64,000 nt of DNA. It comes from Crocodylus rhombifer. Lineage: Eukaryota; Chordata; Crocodylia; Crocodylidae. Shown piece after piece: positions 1 through 10,709 of the stretch. How positions within the stretch are numbered: position 1 is the stretch's first letter; every line of letters starts with the position of its first letter. A model generated the notes under the pieces. That model was given only the letters and a program-made list of their open reading frames with translations, was not told the DNA's origin and made no database searches. A program made the translations under genes and the position numbers. The stretch is from contig JAVSML010024616.1 in assembly GCA_038503035.1 (NCBI GenBank), positions 442,068 to 506,067 on the forward strand, written 5' to 3'.

Positions 1-1760
1 GGGATACCAGATCAAAGGCTTTTTTGAAGTCAAGATATATGACATCAGTCTCTTCTCCCTTGTCCAGGTGATAGGTCACCTGGTCATAGAAGGAAATGAG
101 ATTGGTCAAACAAGACCTACCCGCAACAAACCCGTGCTGGCTATCCCTTAGAATGTTAGCCTGGGCCAGTCCCTCAAGGATGGCCTCCTTAATAAACTTT
201 TCTAAGATCTTCCCCAGGATAGAAGTCAGGCTAATGGGCCTATAGTTAGCCGGATCCACTCTCCTCCCTTTCCTGAAGATCGGCACCACATTGGCCTTCT
301 TCCAGTCTTCGGGCACTACACCAGAGCGCCAGGAGTTTTCAAAGATCCGTGCCAGAGGCCGGGCTATGACGCTCGCCAGCTCCTTGAGTACCCTGGGGTG
401 CAGGTTGTCAGGGCCGGCTGACTTGAAGGTATCCAGCTTCTCAAGGTGTTCCTTCACGAGGTCAGCATTTATGGAGGGTAGGGGATCCCCATCACCTGGA
501 TCTCCCCGTCCCATAGCAGGCATGGGCGTCCCATGGGACTGATGAAAGACTGACGCAAAGTACCTATTTAATAGGTTGGCTTTTTCCTGGGCGTCAGTTG
601 TCGTTTGCCCCATCTGGTTTAGCAGGGGTCCAACATTGCCCTTGCTTTTCCTCCGGCTCCCCACATATCTGAAAAAGGACTTTTTGTTGTCCTAGATGCT
701 TGAAGCTAGTTGGAGTTCAGTTGCAGCCTTGGCTTTCCTGGTTTGCTCCCTGCAGGACTGGACCAGCGCAGAATAATCCTCCTTGGAGGTGAATCCCATC
801 CTCCATCCTTTGTAGGCTTTCCTTTTTAGCTGCAGCAGGTCTGCTAGGTCCCTGGAGAGCCCGGAGGGCTGCTGTGCCTTCTTGCTGCCTTTCCCCCGTG
901 TTGGAATAGATTTAGTTTGTGCATTGAGGATCGCTTCCTTGAGAAGCAACCACTCTTCTTGAGCTCCCATCTCCCTGGGGTCATGGTCCCTGAAGGCCTG
1001 ACCGACAAGCCTCTCGAGCTTGTCAAAGTCGGCTTTTCTGAAGTCAAGGACTTCTGTGTTGCTGACTGACTTGCCAGCTTTATGGCGGATGGTGAAGGTG
1101 ATCAGCTCGTGGTCGCTGTCACCCAGCTTCCCATCGATCACTAGGTCGCCGATTAGGTCGTCCCCCGTAGCCAGTACCAGGTCGAGCAGCACTTTGCCTC
1201 TCGTTGGCCCATAGACTTCTTGAGTCAGGTAGAGGTCATCCACGCACAAGAGAAAGCTTTGTGACCACTCGGATTTTGCTGAGTGATCTTCCCACGAGTT
1301 GTCCGGGTAATTGAAGTCACCCATGACAACCAAGGTCCTGGAGCAAGCGGCCTCAGTCAGTTCCTGGGCGAACTCCTGGTCAAGCTCGGGACTTTGGGTG
1401 GGAGGTCTGTAGTAGACTCCCACCGTTGTGTCCCCTGTGCCGTATTCCCCACGAATTTTTACCCAGAGGGTCTCTAGCTGTCCATGCCAGTCGCCAACAT
1501 CAGCTTGCAGGGACATGTAGCTTTCCTTCACATAGAGAGCTACGCCCCCGCCCCTTGTGTCAACACAATCCCTCTTGTACAGGGTATTAGCCCTCTATAC
1601 CTGTGGTCCAGTCATGGGTGGAGTCCCACCAGGTCTCCGTTATCCCAATGACGTCATAATTCTTTCCACTGAGCAGGAGGACGAGCTCCTCCTGCTTGTT
1701 GCCCAGGCTCCTGGCATTAGTGTACAGGCAGGCAAGTGTGCCCTTGGGGGCTCTTGCCTT
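1..1760 (-). pseudogene. CR1 ORF2 (endonuclease plus start of reverse transcriptase), damaged
   Basis: ORF2 encodes the nuclease that nicks target DNA and the RT that copies the element RNA into it. The endonuclease begins near 1740 with CLYTNARSLGNK and the motif YDVIGITETWWD. It continues in another frame after a frameshift near 1585-1600, where an in-frame TAA also appears in the first frame. The main open stretch runs 1594 to 692 and shows the catalytic motifs GDFN and SDHELITF. A TAG at 694-692 interrupts the frame just before DNKKSFFRYVG. The same frame then continues through the RT fingers (NYRPISLTSILGK, HGFVAGRSCLTNL) to the window edge. The copy is defective as written, but it carries few lesions. 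Confidence 0.85.
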
Positions 1761-1862
1761 GCCCACAGATTGTGCCAGGGCTGGGGCAGGGGTGAGCTCT
1801 CCTAAGTGCCTTGGTCTGCTGGCTTTGCAAGGGTCGCTCAGTGGGCCAGCAGTGGCAGTAGT

Positions 1863-1879
1863 CCCCCCCCCCCCCCCCC
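1863..1879. repeat. C17 homopolymer inside CR1
   Basis: A run of 17 C lies just before the end of ORF1 (G-run on the coding strand), between ORF1 and ORF2. Such runs are prone to replication slippage and sequencing error, so its length may not be exact. Confidence 0.9.
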
Positions 1880-1895
1880 TCCCAGCAGGCTTAGT

Positions 1896-3147
1896 TTAAA
1901 GCCCGGTGGAGCAGGTCAGCCAGCCTGGCTGAGAAGAGCCTCCTCCCCAGGGGGAGAGGTGGAGGCCGTCTCTTCCCAGCAGCTCGCTGCCTCTCTCGCC
2001 AAAGAGCGGGCTGTGGTCATGGAAGCCAAAGCCTTCCTGATGACACCAGCTCCGCAGTCTTTGGTTCACTACGTGGATCCTCCTCTCCCTCCTCAGCCCA
2101 TAGCCCGAGACTGGGAGGATGGACAAAAACACCACCTGAGCTCCCAGACCCCTAAGCCCCGCTCCCAAATCCCTGTAGCGCCTCATGACTTGGCTGGGGG
2201 TGCTCCGAGCCGTGTCATTGGTGCCCACGTGAATAAGGAGCATGGGATAGTGGTCTGTGGGCCGGAGGAGCTGTGGGATCCTCTCCGCAATGTCTCGGAT
2301 GCGTGCCCCCGGGAAGCAGCAGACTTCCCGGGCTAAGGTGTCGGGGCGGCAGATTGCCCCGCAGGATGGAGTCTCCCACAACAAACATCTTTTGCTTTGA
2401 CTTGGGGAGAGTGGGGGCAGTAGCTGTGGTTGAGCCTGGGTTGCCTGCAGGAGCTGGCAACTGAGCAGGCTCTGCTGGGGCTGCAAGAGGTGCAAACCTG
2501 TTGCTAAGCTCCAGCGAGGGAGGGTCCTTGGTGCGGCGGGCCTTAGGGCCCTTGACCACCTTGGTCCATGCCCCTGACTGGGCAGAGCGGAAGGTCCCAG
2601 AGTCGTCCTTAGTCCTGGAGGGAGACGGTGCTCTACCCTGCGGCTCCTGGGGGAGAAGGGCCTGGCAGTAGGAGTCTATCTCCTGCTTGCGGTCCCTGAT
2701 GGCATGCAGTCTCTGGACTGTGGCCTGGAGCTCCTCCAGCTGGCGCGCCAGAGACCCCAGTAGGGAGCAGACCCAGCAAGGGGAAGTGGCCATGCTCCCG
2801 GGCCCCAGAGCCTGAAAAAGGGACAGGCAGCCCCCGCAGCCAAGAGCCAGGGGCTCCGTCTGCGTGGAGCCCGGAATCATGGGCTCCGTCTGGGTGGCCG
2901 TCTCTGAGGTGCCCAATGGGGGGGCCGTAGAGCCCGAGGGGACCCTTGGGGTGCAGCGCGTGCCCATCCGTGTCATGCCTCTGGTAGGCTGGCTACAGCT
3001 GGGGCTGACTACTCTGGGGGGGTCGCAGGCAGGGTCTCGTGCCCTCCCACGCCCTCCCCTGTGCGAGCTCCGCGCTAACTCGAGCGCCTGTTTACGCAGC
3101 CTCTTCGCGTGGCTCCGGTCGCGGGGCTCCCTGGGGGGCTGGGCCAA
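1896..3147 (-). pseudogene. CR1 ORF1 with SGNH esterase-like domain, frameshifted
   Basis: ORF1 proteins of CR1 elements bind RNA and carry an esterase-like domain. The first frame (3147-2215, 310 codons) has a basic N-terminus, a CGGC...CWVC cysteine pair region (about residues 104-127), a predicted coiled coil (about 133-160), a WTKVVKG...NRFAPL segment (about 204-231) and the esterase block I motif GDS (about 268). The frame is then lost near 2341-2382. The rest of the domain appears in the next frame (2495-1896), with GTND (about residue 91 of that frame) and DGLHLS carrying the DxxH pair (about 166). All three SGNH blocks are therefore present but split by a small indel. The protein as written would be truncated. 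Confidence 0.85.
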
Positions 3148-3337
3148 GTAGGGGCCTGGGCGGGGGCTTGACCCGGCCCAGCTCCAGGCAGCGGCCTCCT
3201 CCCAGGGAGCGGGGAGTTAACCCCTTCCCACCACGAGCGCGCTTACCTCCGGCTGTGCTGGGGTCGGCAGGGGGCTCTGCTGCTGCTCTGCTGCTGCTGA
3301 GGGAGTGTCTGGGGGGCTTCGGGGCAGCGGGGGCGCA
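3127..3337 (-). repeat. CR1 5'UTR unit, copy 1
   Basis: This GC-rich unit begins with ctccctggggggctgggc on the + strand and ends with gggggcgcag. It is repeated with few changes at 3552-3720. It lies directly upstream of ORF1 on the - strand, where a CR1 promoter would be. This copy has extra bases after the opening segment and a CTG-rich expansion near 3280-3300 that copy 2 lacks. Confidence 0.8.
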
Positions 3338-3379
3338 GCGGGCTTCACTCGCGCGTCTCTCACCGCTCTGGAGCCTGAG

Positions 3380-3397
3380 TTTTTTTTTTTTTTTTTT
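3380..3397. repeat. T18 run (A18 on the CR1 strand) between the two 5'UTR units
   Basis: A homopolymer of 18 T interrupts the GC-rich 5'UTR. On the CR1 strand it is an A tract between the outer and inner 5'UTR units, which is unusual inside a promoter region and could mark an old insertion junction. Confidence 0.85.
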
Positions 3398-3425
3398 CCC
3401 CTGTTTGGCAGGCCCTTTTAAACGG

Positions 3426-3437
3426 CGCGCATGCGCA
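3426..3437. promoter_or_regulatory. NRF1-type site in the CR1 5'UTR
   Basis: The sequence CGCGCATGCGCA matches the NRF1 consensus YGCGCAYGCGCR at every position. It lies in the CpG-rich spacer between the two 5'UTR units, upstream of ORF1 on the - strand. A promoter role is inferred from motif and position only. Confidence 0.5.
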
Positions 3438-3551
3438 GTGGGCCTGCCGTCAGGGAACGCTGGTTTCTCAGGCCAGGGGGGCCCTGCCCGGGATTTGGGG
3501 GGCCCTGCTCTACAGGAGCGGGATGGGTGAGTACCCACTCCTTCTGTTCTC

Positions 3552-3720
3552 ACTCCCTGGGGGGCTGGGCCGGCTCCAGGCAGCCACCTCCTCCCAGGGA
3601 GCGAGGAGTTAACCCCTTCCCACCACGAGCCCGCTTACCTCCGGCTGTGCTGGGGGTTGGCAGGGGGCTCTGCAGGTGCTGAGGGGGTGTCTGGGGAGCT
3701 TCGGGGGAGCAGGGGCGCAG
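3552..3720 (-). repeat. CR1 5'UTR unit, copy 2
   Basis: Second copy of the unit at 3127-3337, in the same orientation, with shared blocks such as ggagttaaccccttcccacc and cttacctccggctgtgctgg. It forms the 5' outer edge of the CR1. The two copies are separated by about 214 bases holding the T18 run and the NRF1-type site. Confidence 0.8.
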
Positions 3721-3724
3721 TTCT

Positions 3725-4010
3725 GTTATGTCTGTTTCTTGGGCTACTATGGCAACATTGTCATCATACATGTATCACTTATGTGTTACATGAGGCAAGT
3801 CTGACATGTATACATTGAAAAGTATTGGTGCTAGCACTGACCCTTTGGGGACTGCATTCTTTGGAGCTCATACTCTGCCTTTTTCTCCTTGTCTGGTACT
3901 GAGTTTGAATGATCTGCTGGAGATCATGTTCATGATAAAAGTGCATGGCTTGTAGTCAGGCATCAATTGGACTTTCAAGTATGTCAATAACTTACTACAG
4001 GTGAGAAATG
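3725..4010 (-). mobile_element. Ancient LINE reverse transcriptase fragment
   Basis: On the - strand the sequence decodes, with stops and indels, to an RT segment resembling KGSVLAPILFNVYMSDLP followed by a degraded YADD-type box (YDDNVAIVAQ). This matches the RT core of a jockey/CR1-group LINE that differs from the young CR1 beside it. The CR1 inserted next to or into it. Family assignment is from memory. Confidence 0.55.
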
Positions 4011-7000
4011 TTTTATGAAAATATTTCATGTAATGAGATGTGGTACTTGCATTAAGGAAAAAAATGTTTTCAGGTACTTGTGACTACTCGGGTTTTGTTA
4101 TGGGAATACAAAGGACAGTAACAATAACTGTTTAAAGCAAAGAGTCTTTTTCCAGTTGCATGAAATATTAGAGCAAAACCTTATTAATTGATGCATCAGT
4201 GTCTTTTGAAGAAAAAGCTTTTCTGCAAGGAAAATGTTTGTATCAGTGAAAACAGACCAAATAATATTTTCCCTTTTGGTCTATTCCTTTTCTATGTAAA
4301 ATATGCTGTTCATAAATTTCTGTTCTGATTATATAGATTTTTTTAAGGACAAGGACTTTATATTTAAATTACAGTTATTAAAGTTGTTTCGTTCAATGTC
4401 GTGAAAATATTCATCACTTTCAATGTTTATATGCTCAGTGAAATATGGCAGTAAAAGAAAGTAGATGTCCAACTGCCAGAGAGATGGTTGACACCTGCTG
4501 TTGAAATGTAATTGAGCTGAGAAATTTAGTTTGTGGGGGAAAGGACAAACATTAAGATTCTCTCTACAGCTAAATGGGATGTTCTATTATTATTATTATG
4601 TAGCAGTGCACAATGACCTCCTTGTCTTGTCCTTCATCCCTGTATTTACGTGTCTTACTTTTTTATATTGGTTTTTATCTTCTTCTTGCCATATACTTCT
4701 AATTTTAGATGTGGATTGTTGTGGTTGAGTTAATGAATTCAAAAGCATTCTCTGACATGCAGCATTTGAATCACATGGCAGTGTTACTGCTGTATTGCTG
4801 GAGATGTGGTGGTCAACTTAGTACATGTCACAATTTAGAATCTTGAAAATATGAAAAATGAACGTGTGATAATACATTTGTCATAAGTTTGCAAATTTTA
4901 AATGTAAGGGTATTAGTAAATTATTCACTTTTCCAGTCTGCAGAAAGCATCCCTTAATAGTAGATAAGATATTTTTAACCAACAGGAAAGTACAAAATTA
5001 TTGCAATGCCAGTTACAAAGAGAGGGAGCAATTACAGCTGGGGTGTCAAACAGCGCTGGTTCATCTGAGTGAAGGCTAGCGTACTCTGCAAAAAGTTCTT
5101 CCTCTTGTCGTGAGGGAGAGCTGGGCTTCCAAGTCCGGTCTCTCTCACTGTACAGATTCTGCTACCGCTTGTGAGGGGAAGTATTTTTCTATGTTTTCAT
5201 GGTGAGACTTGATAATTAGTAATTAATTTGTAGTCTTACTATTGTGGGCCAGCCTTGTATCAGATTATTTAACTTTGGTAGATTTTGAGTAACTGAGGTA
5301 CATATACCAGTGGTAAGCCATCATTTGACTTTTCTAAGTACGCTATTCCATCTTCACATTAGAGTGAATTATGTTAACGTAGGGCTTTGAGCATAATTCA
5401 TCCCTTCAGACAGTATCAACTCTCTGTACTTTGCTCTTGCGGAATAGCCACTCCTCAAGGAAGGAGCCCTTTGCCGAGTGTATCTGGTTCCTTTCCGCAG
5501 CTTTGGTCCCATATATTTCTTTATAGAGACCTTATCTATATATGGAAATACAGCTAATGGGTCTGGAGTTTATGTCTGTATGAAGAATGGCATTATCTCT
5601 CTCAGACCTTTTCAGACTCAACCTTTCTCAATTCTCAACCTTTTCAAACTCAAGGCATCCCTCCGTAACTTTTGTGAACTGAGTGGCACATGAACCGGGA
5701 AGTGAGGTGTGACCAGATAAGTCGATATTGCAGACTCGCATTATCCCTGCTTTGCCTCTTAAGATATAAATTAGTTTTTGAAATGGGGTGCCACTCAATT
5801 CACAAAAGTTGCAGAGGGATGCCTTGTGATACCCTCCAAAGGGTCTTATGGCACCCTGGTTAAGAATTACTTAGATACTTTCCTTCTTTGCATGGGCTTC
5901 TTTCCTTAGCACTAGACAATGAGAAAGCACATAGAGACCGTATTTTATGAATTATGTGTAGAATTTTTCAGCATTGTTATTGTAAATAAATTACAGATTC
6001 ACTGGCTTTTTATTATACTGAATTTGGGGCTTTGGATGTTCTTTATAATTCGAGTTCTGATAATCAGCATTTGCATTTTTTGCTTTATATGTGCCCAAAG
6101 GGATGTATGAGCTGCGGTACCATAATTATTACATTCATAATTAAATAATATAAATATAAATTTGTATAAAGTATTAAATATATCAGGTTTTACACTTTAT
6201 ATCAGCCATATTTCTGCTGGTTGTTTTATTTATTTATTTGTTTTTAAAGCCCACAGGATTGGCAATTTCAGGCAGATGTGTGTCTATTCCTCAGGCATCA
6301 GTGGTTGTAAGTTAACTATAAAAAGTTATAACCATCTGTGTAACAAGATGGCAGAGATCTGCTCTTGCCTGTTACTATAAATAAGGAAGAGATTTGTTTG
6401 ACTTCATAGACATAGGATTTATAAAGACTATACGTGTCAAATCATAACTATGTGCCATGCTGCTGGGATGTGTCTGCAGCCAACTACCTGGGGTGGTCTT
6501 CCCTTCAGACTTTTTTGTGAGGCACAGCAACTGTGCAGAAATGTCTGTATAGCACAATATGTGATGAATTATATGTGTATTCTACCTGCGGGGAAATGCC
6601 TGATTTTCATAGATAATCTTATCTGCAAGAGCAGAGGTAAAATGGACTTGCAAAATGAGCCACTTGCTAAAAAAAATACAATAAAATCAGTGTCAAATTA
6701 AGTCTTGAAGCTTCACACCCTTCTGCAAAAGCTATGTATCATTTTTCCTTTTGAATTGGCTTGTTTCTAAAGGATATGTATATCAGGGAAGAGTATAAAT
6801 TTCATTTTACAGCATCTTTTAACAGTAATTGGACTGTTAAACACTAGGACTGCCACCTCCCTACTAAGAAACATTTGAATTTCAGTGACTTTCTTTGGCA
6901 AGACTCCAGTAAAACAGTCAATTAAAATATTGTTTTCATGATAATTGACCCAATCAATTTACATTAAAAAGCCTACAATTTTATGTATAGTTTACACTCT

Positions 7001-8119
7001 ACAAGAAATACTTATCTGTGGGCAATAAGATAGCAATAGCCAATTCTGGCCGCTTTTAAAACATGGTTTTCCTTCCTACTTTCAGTATATTTTTTCCTCA
7101 ACCTTACTATTCATAGGTTTGTATAAGTGAAGATAGCTGATTTGTACTGAATAGGATCAAAAGTACAGAAAACTGCTTTTGATTTTAAAATGTATTCATT
7201 TCAATAGTGAAAGCAAACAAACAACTCTATGCCTGTCTAACATGTCTACTACTAACGTTGCCTCAGCCTATATAAATATGTATGTTATGGATTGTTTCAT
7301 TTTTGTAGAAGAGGTTTTTTCAAAGCACTGCTATCCATACTCAGATATTGATGGATGGTTTCATTGCAACTGGATTGCTACAGCAGTTGGATGTTATTTT
7401 TGTAGCTTTTCATTCAAGGAGTTTCTGTTTTTGAACAGCTTTGTGTCACTGCATTGCAGTGCAGTCAAATGAGACTTGCAGCTGTGTCCAGAATTTGAGG
7501 TGGTCTCCATTACTTACTGATAGTGTCATTTACATAGGTTTACATGGTGGGTTGGGAAATGCAGCACTCTGGAATAATACTATTAGGAAATAATGAAAGG
7601 GTGAAATATGTACATATATAAAACAAATCATGTTAGATTCTGAGAATGTATTTGGCTTCTGTTTAATGTGTTTGGCTGTTTGCACACAGTACACATGGTC
7701 TGGAATAGAAACTGGATGTTTAAAATCTCTCCCTCCTCCTTGCCGTCCAGCTCACTATTTGTCTATTTACTGTTTCTTTATTTATCTTAGTGTTTCCATT
7801 TTAAATATTTGTCGTTTATATAAGATAACACACTGATACAGTCCCCACAGAATTGTTTTAAGAGGTTTAACTTCTAATACTTGAGCAGAAGATAAATAAA
7901 ACAAAAACAGTCTGTGGTTACAAAACCTAAACCATGTAAAATAAGTAAGTGTAATAGTGTAGTCAGGAAATGTTTCATAATGCTATGCAACTCAGTCCTT
8001 GCCACCGTTGGCAGGACAGTGGCAAATGGTTGGAGGAAAAGTATTGGATGCGGTTTCCAATTGTTGTGTTTTCCACTTAGTTTCCAGATGGATATCCATT
8101 GTATTTAAGAGAAACATAA
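4011..8119. other. SDCCAG8 intron, mostly single-copy AT-rich sequence
   Basis: No exon, RNA gene or clear transposon was recognised apart from the hairpin at 5651-5826. Short open frames here have no recognisable motifs and are AT-rich chance frames. Confidence 0.5.
5651..5826. repeat. Inverted repeat, 38-base arms, 100-base loop
   Basis: The arm at 5651-5688 (starting caaggcatccctccgtaac) is the reverse complement of 5789-5826 at 35 of 38 positions. All three differences are transitions. The transcript of either strand could form a long hairpin. It is probably a foldback-type repeat; the family is not known to me. Confidence 0.85.
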
Positions 8120-8345
8120 TACTGGAAGGGATCTCTTGGATCATCAAGTCCAGTTCACTGTAGGTGCAGGAACTACGTTATATTAGCTATTTCATAAATT
8201 TATCGATTTTCATCTTCAGAGTAATCTTTTTCCTCACACTACTACGTTTGGAAAGCTCTTCCAGTACTTCACAGCTCTAGTGATTAGACACTTTTTTCTA
8301 ATTTCCAGCCCAAATCTATTTATTTCATTTATCAATTTATATTTA
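8120..8345 (-). mobile_element. CR1 3' end fragment
   Basis: The sequence from about 8128 (tactggaagggatctcttgg) reads as the reverse complement of a CR1 3'UTR tail. It continues through the usual region complementary to the C-terminal ORF2 codons. It is old and strongly diverged. Confidence 0.65.
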
Positions 8346-9510
8346 ATCAAATGGAATACACCAACTGAATGACAGAACAAGCTATAAACAACTTATAAAC
8401 AATGGCACTGAGGGATAAGTTTAGAGTGACAGTTTTAGTTTGGATATCCATTGCAAAGCATTGTCAGTAGCCTGGTGCAGGTCTTCAGTACAGCCAATAA
8501 AATGATAAATATGACACTCCGTGATATGTGCTATGGTTTGGATTTTGTCACACTCACACTTGGGGTCTTTAATAAAATTCCATTTATGTAGTAGGTAGTT
8601 GCATCTATTTTGTCCAGTATGAGCCCTGCTCAGTGTTGCCCAGCTGTGCCTTGATAAAGCAAAGCCAGGGGGTTTAGATGTGGGGTTTGTAATGAGAAAT
8701 TTCTTAATGATGTCAATTGTGTTCCATTGCTGGATCCATTCTTCTTTGATGTCAAAGTTTACATCATTCCACTCTTTTTCCACACTCTAAAAGGGCCTTC
8801 TCTGCTTAAGCCATGGCCCAAGGGGGGTTGTTGTATTTCTTGAAAATTGGTAGTGAATTGAATGTGAACAGTTTTTTGTAGACTCCTAAAGCAGCCTGTT
8901 TACATCGTAGGTCAGGAGGAAGGATATCCAATAGAACAGACAGCCAGGAAACAGGAGTGGATCTGCAAGTACTGGGTCTCATGGTTTCCTTCAGTTGAGA
9001 GCCAGTCAGGCTGGTATGGGCACTCATGCTCCAAAACGGGGCACAATACTCAGCCACTGAATAAACAAGGGCCAGCACCAATGTTCTGAGAGCTTCCCCA
9101 ACTCAGACCAGCCAGTTTTAAGATCATGTTATGTGTGGCAAGTTTGTTCTTAATTATATGTAGATGATGTTTATAGGTGAGGCTACAGTGGAGGTGTACT
9201 TCTAAATATTTGGGGTTGAGTTTCTAGTTGACTGGTTTTATTCATAATTCCCATTTTTCTGTTGTCAACATTGTCTTTTAGCTTAAACAGCCCATATCTT
9301 TCCCTTATCAGTGTATTTATAGATTGCTAAACTTGGGTGAGCAGAATAGTGCAAAGTATTCTTGATAAGGTCATACATGAGGGTCTTGTGCAATGGCACT
9401 CTGCTTCCCTATGTCTACTGGAAATGTCTTGACTGATACATTCTTGGATAGCATTCACCTTTTTCATGGCTGTATCCTGTTGACAGCTCATTGTTATCCT
9501 TTGTTTCACA
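8346..9510 (-). mobile_element. Old jockey/CR1-group LINE, RT thumb and C-terminal part
   Basis: On the - strand, two open stretches preserve LINE protein motifs. Positions 9081-8806 encode ALVYSVAEYCAPFWSMSAHT and later LLDILPPDLRCKQAALGVYK. Positions 8783-8421 encode KFLITNPTSKPPGFALSRHSW, RAHTGQNRCNYLLHKW and a CxC...HITEC zinc-knuckle-like tail (CECDKIQTIAHITEC). Upstream, 9510-9082 decodes in pieces to the preceding RT segment. This is not the same family as the young CR1. It may match elements named Daphne or Crack in other animals, but I cannot confirm that. Confidence 0.7.
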
Positions 9511-9514
9511 AGTG

Positions 9515-9890
9515 CACCCAGGTTTTTGTCTTCCTCAGTGGTCTCTAATTACAGAATCTCCAGCTTTCAGGAGAAGTTGTTGTTTTTAGCCTTGAGTTTG
9601 ATGACTTCACATTTTCTAGTACTGAATTTCATCCCATTTCTTTCATTCCATTCCTTGGGATCGTCCATTTATTTCTTTATGATGTCTCAATCCTTCTCTG
9701 TATTGACAATGCCTCCTAACTTTGTGTTACCAGCAGATTTTATCAGCGTATGCTTACTTTTTGAGTCAATGTTAGTAACAGGAACATTTAAACAAGATCA
9801 GTACCAAGCCAGAACTTTGAAGAACTCTTATCTCCCTCCAGTCAGGATTTCCCTTTTCTGCACTATTCATTGCCAGCTCCCATTTAGACT
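9515..9890 (-). mobile_element. CR1-like fragment (ORF2 C-terminus region), minus strand
   Basis: The run from gtttttgtcttcctcagtgg to the region near 9780 resembles the reverse complement of the CR1 segment also seen at about 42080-42330. Shared features are the 'cttcacattttctagtactg' type line and the 'gttaccagcagattttatca' type line. It is strongly diverged. Confidence 0.55.
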
Positions 9891-10100
9891 CATAGGAAAA
9901 TTAAAGCTAGAGGTTACTTTATGAAGTAATTTAGTCTAACTCGCTGTTCAAAGCAGGAATAAGTCTGATCTAAACTACCTCATTCAAGTGTTTTGTTTAA
10001 CCTGCTTTTAGAAGCTTCTAATGATAGAAATTCTACAGCTTCTGTAAGTTAGCAAATCTACTAATGGCTGAATTAATAGTTGCCTATATATGATACTTTA
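9891..10100 (-). mobile_element. CR1 3' end fragment
   Basis: The region (aaattaaagctagaggttac onward) reads as an eroded CR1 3'UTR on the - strand, including a counterpart of the 'aaagcaggaataagtc' line. It is a separate insertion from 9515-9890, because a 3' end cannot lie upstream of its own ORF2. Confidence 0.5.
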
Positions 10101-10243
10101 CCAGCATTCAAATATAACGTGTCCTTTATCTCAAAAATCAATTAAATTATCAAAGAAAGATGTTAGGTTGGGCTTGTACCACCAACACTGGGAAACCGTG
10201 TTGCATTTAATCCAATCTTCCAGTTACTTCCTTTGTTCTAAAG

Positions 10244-10698
10244 CACTGGTATTCAACCTTGTAGCCCCACAGGGTTATAGAGTGCTGCAGAGCCAGTCTG
10301 CTAGCCAGATCATGCAAGTGGGGTCAGTCTGCAGGCTGGATCAGAGTGCTGGATCTAACCATGAGCACTGGGGATGATCCTGTGTGTGCCAGAGCATCCC
10401 TGCATGCTACAGATCTGGCCGTGGAGTGACCCCAAGTATGTACTGGCTGATCTATGCACTGATGTGACCTGCACATACAGCTGTCTCGTGGTCCGTGGGG
10501 CTCTCCATGGATCTAGAGATTTAACAGCAGGGGAGCAGTAGCAGAATTAATTGCTGCTACTTCAGGGGCCATGGCAGTTAACACTGCCCAGTGTTCCCCT
10601 TCTGCCGAATTTCCAGACCCATGGGGAGCCACAGGAGCCAGATGACATGGCCCTGCAAGCTAAATTTGTCCCATGGATCAGAGGTTGAGCAACGACTG
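10244..10698. mobile_element. hAT-type nonautonomous transposon with perfect 8-bp duplication
   Basis: The element starts CACTGGTATTCAACCTTG and ends in a related inverted sequence (GAGGTTGAGCAACGACTG). The identical 8-base direct repeat TTCTAAAG flanks it at 10236-10243 and 10699-10706. An 8-base duplication and CA-G termini are hallmarks of hAT transposons. It is 455 bases long and has no transposase frame, so it was moved in trans. Confidence 0.85.
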
Positions 10699-10709
10699 TT
10701 CTAAAGCCT

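Larger units (their letters stand above)
1..3722 (-). mobile_element. CR1 LINE, nearly full length, 3' end cut by window edge
   Basis: Read on the - strand, this is a CR1 non-LTR retrotransposon. It has a GC-rich 5'UTR (about 3722-3148), ORF1 with an SGNH esterase-like domain (3147-1896), and ORF2 with an endonuclease (about 1760-950) followed by the start of the reverse transcriptase (690-1). The RT ends at the left edge just past the motif with key residues YLDFKKAFD, so the catalytic YADD region and 3'UTR lie outside. Only one frameshift each in ORF1 and ORF2 and one in-frame stop in ORF2 were noticed, so this copy is much younger than the other LINEs here. Its 5' side abuts an older LINE at 3725. 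Confidence 0.9.

Noticed and set aside
3039..3553. Long frames opposite CR1 ORF1 and in the 5'UTR
   Set aside because: Shadow frames caused by high GC content; the CR1 strand explains the region.
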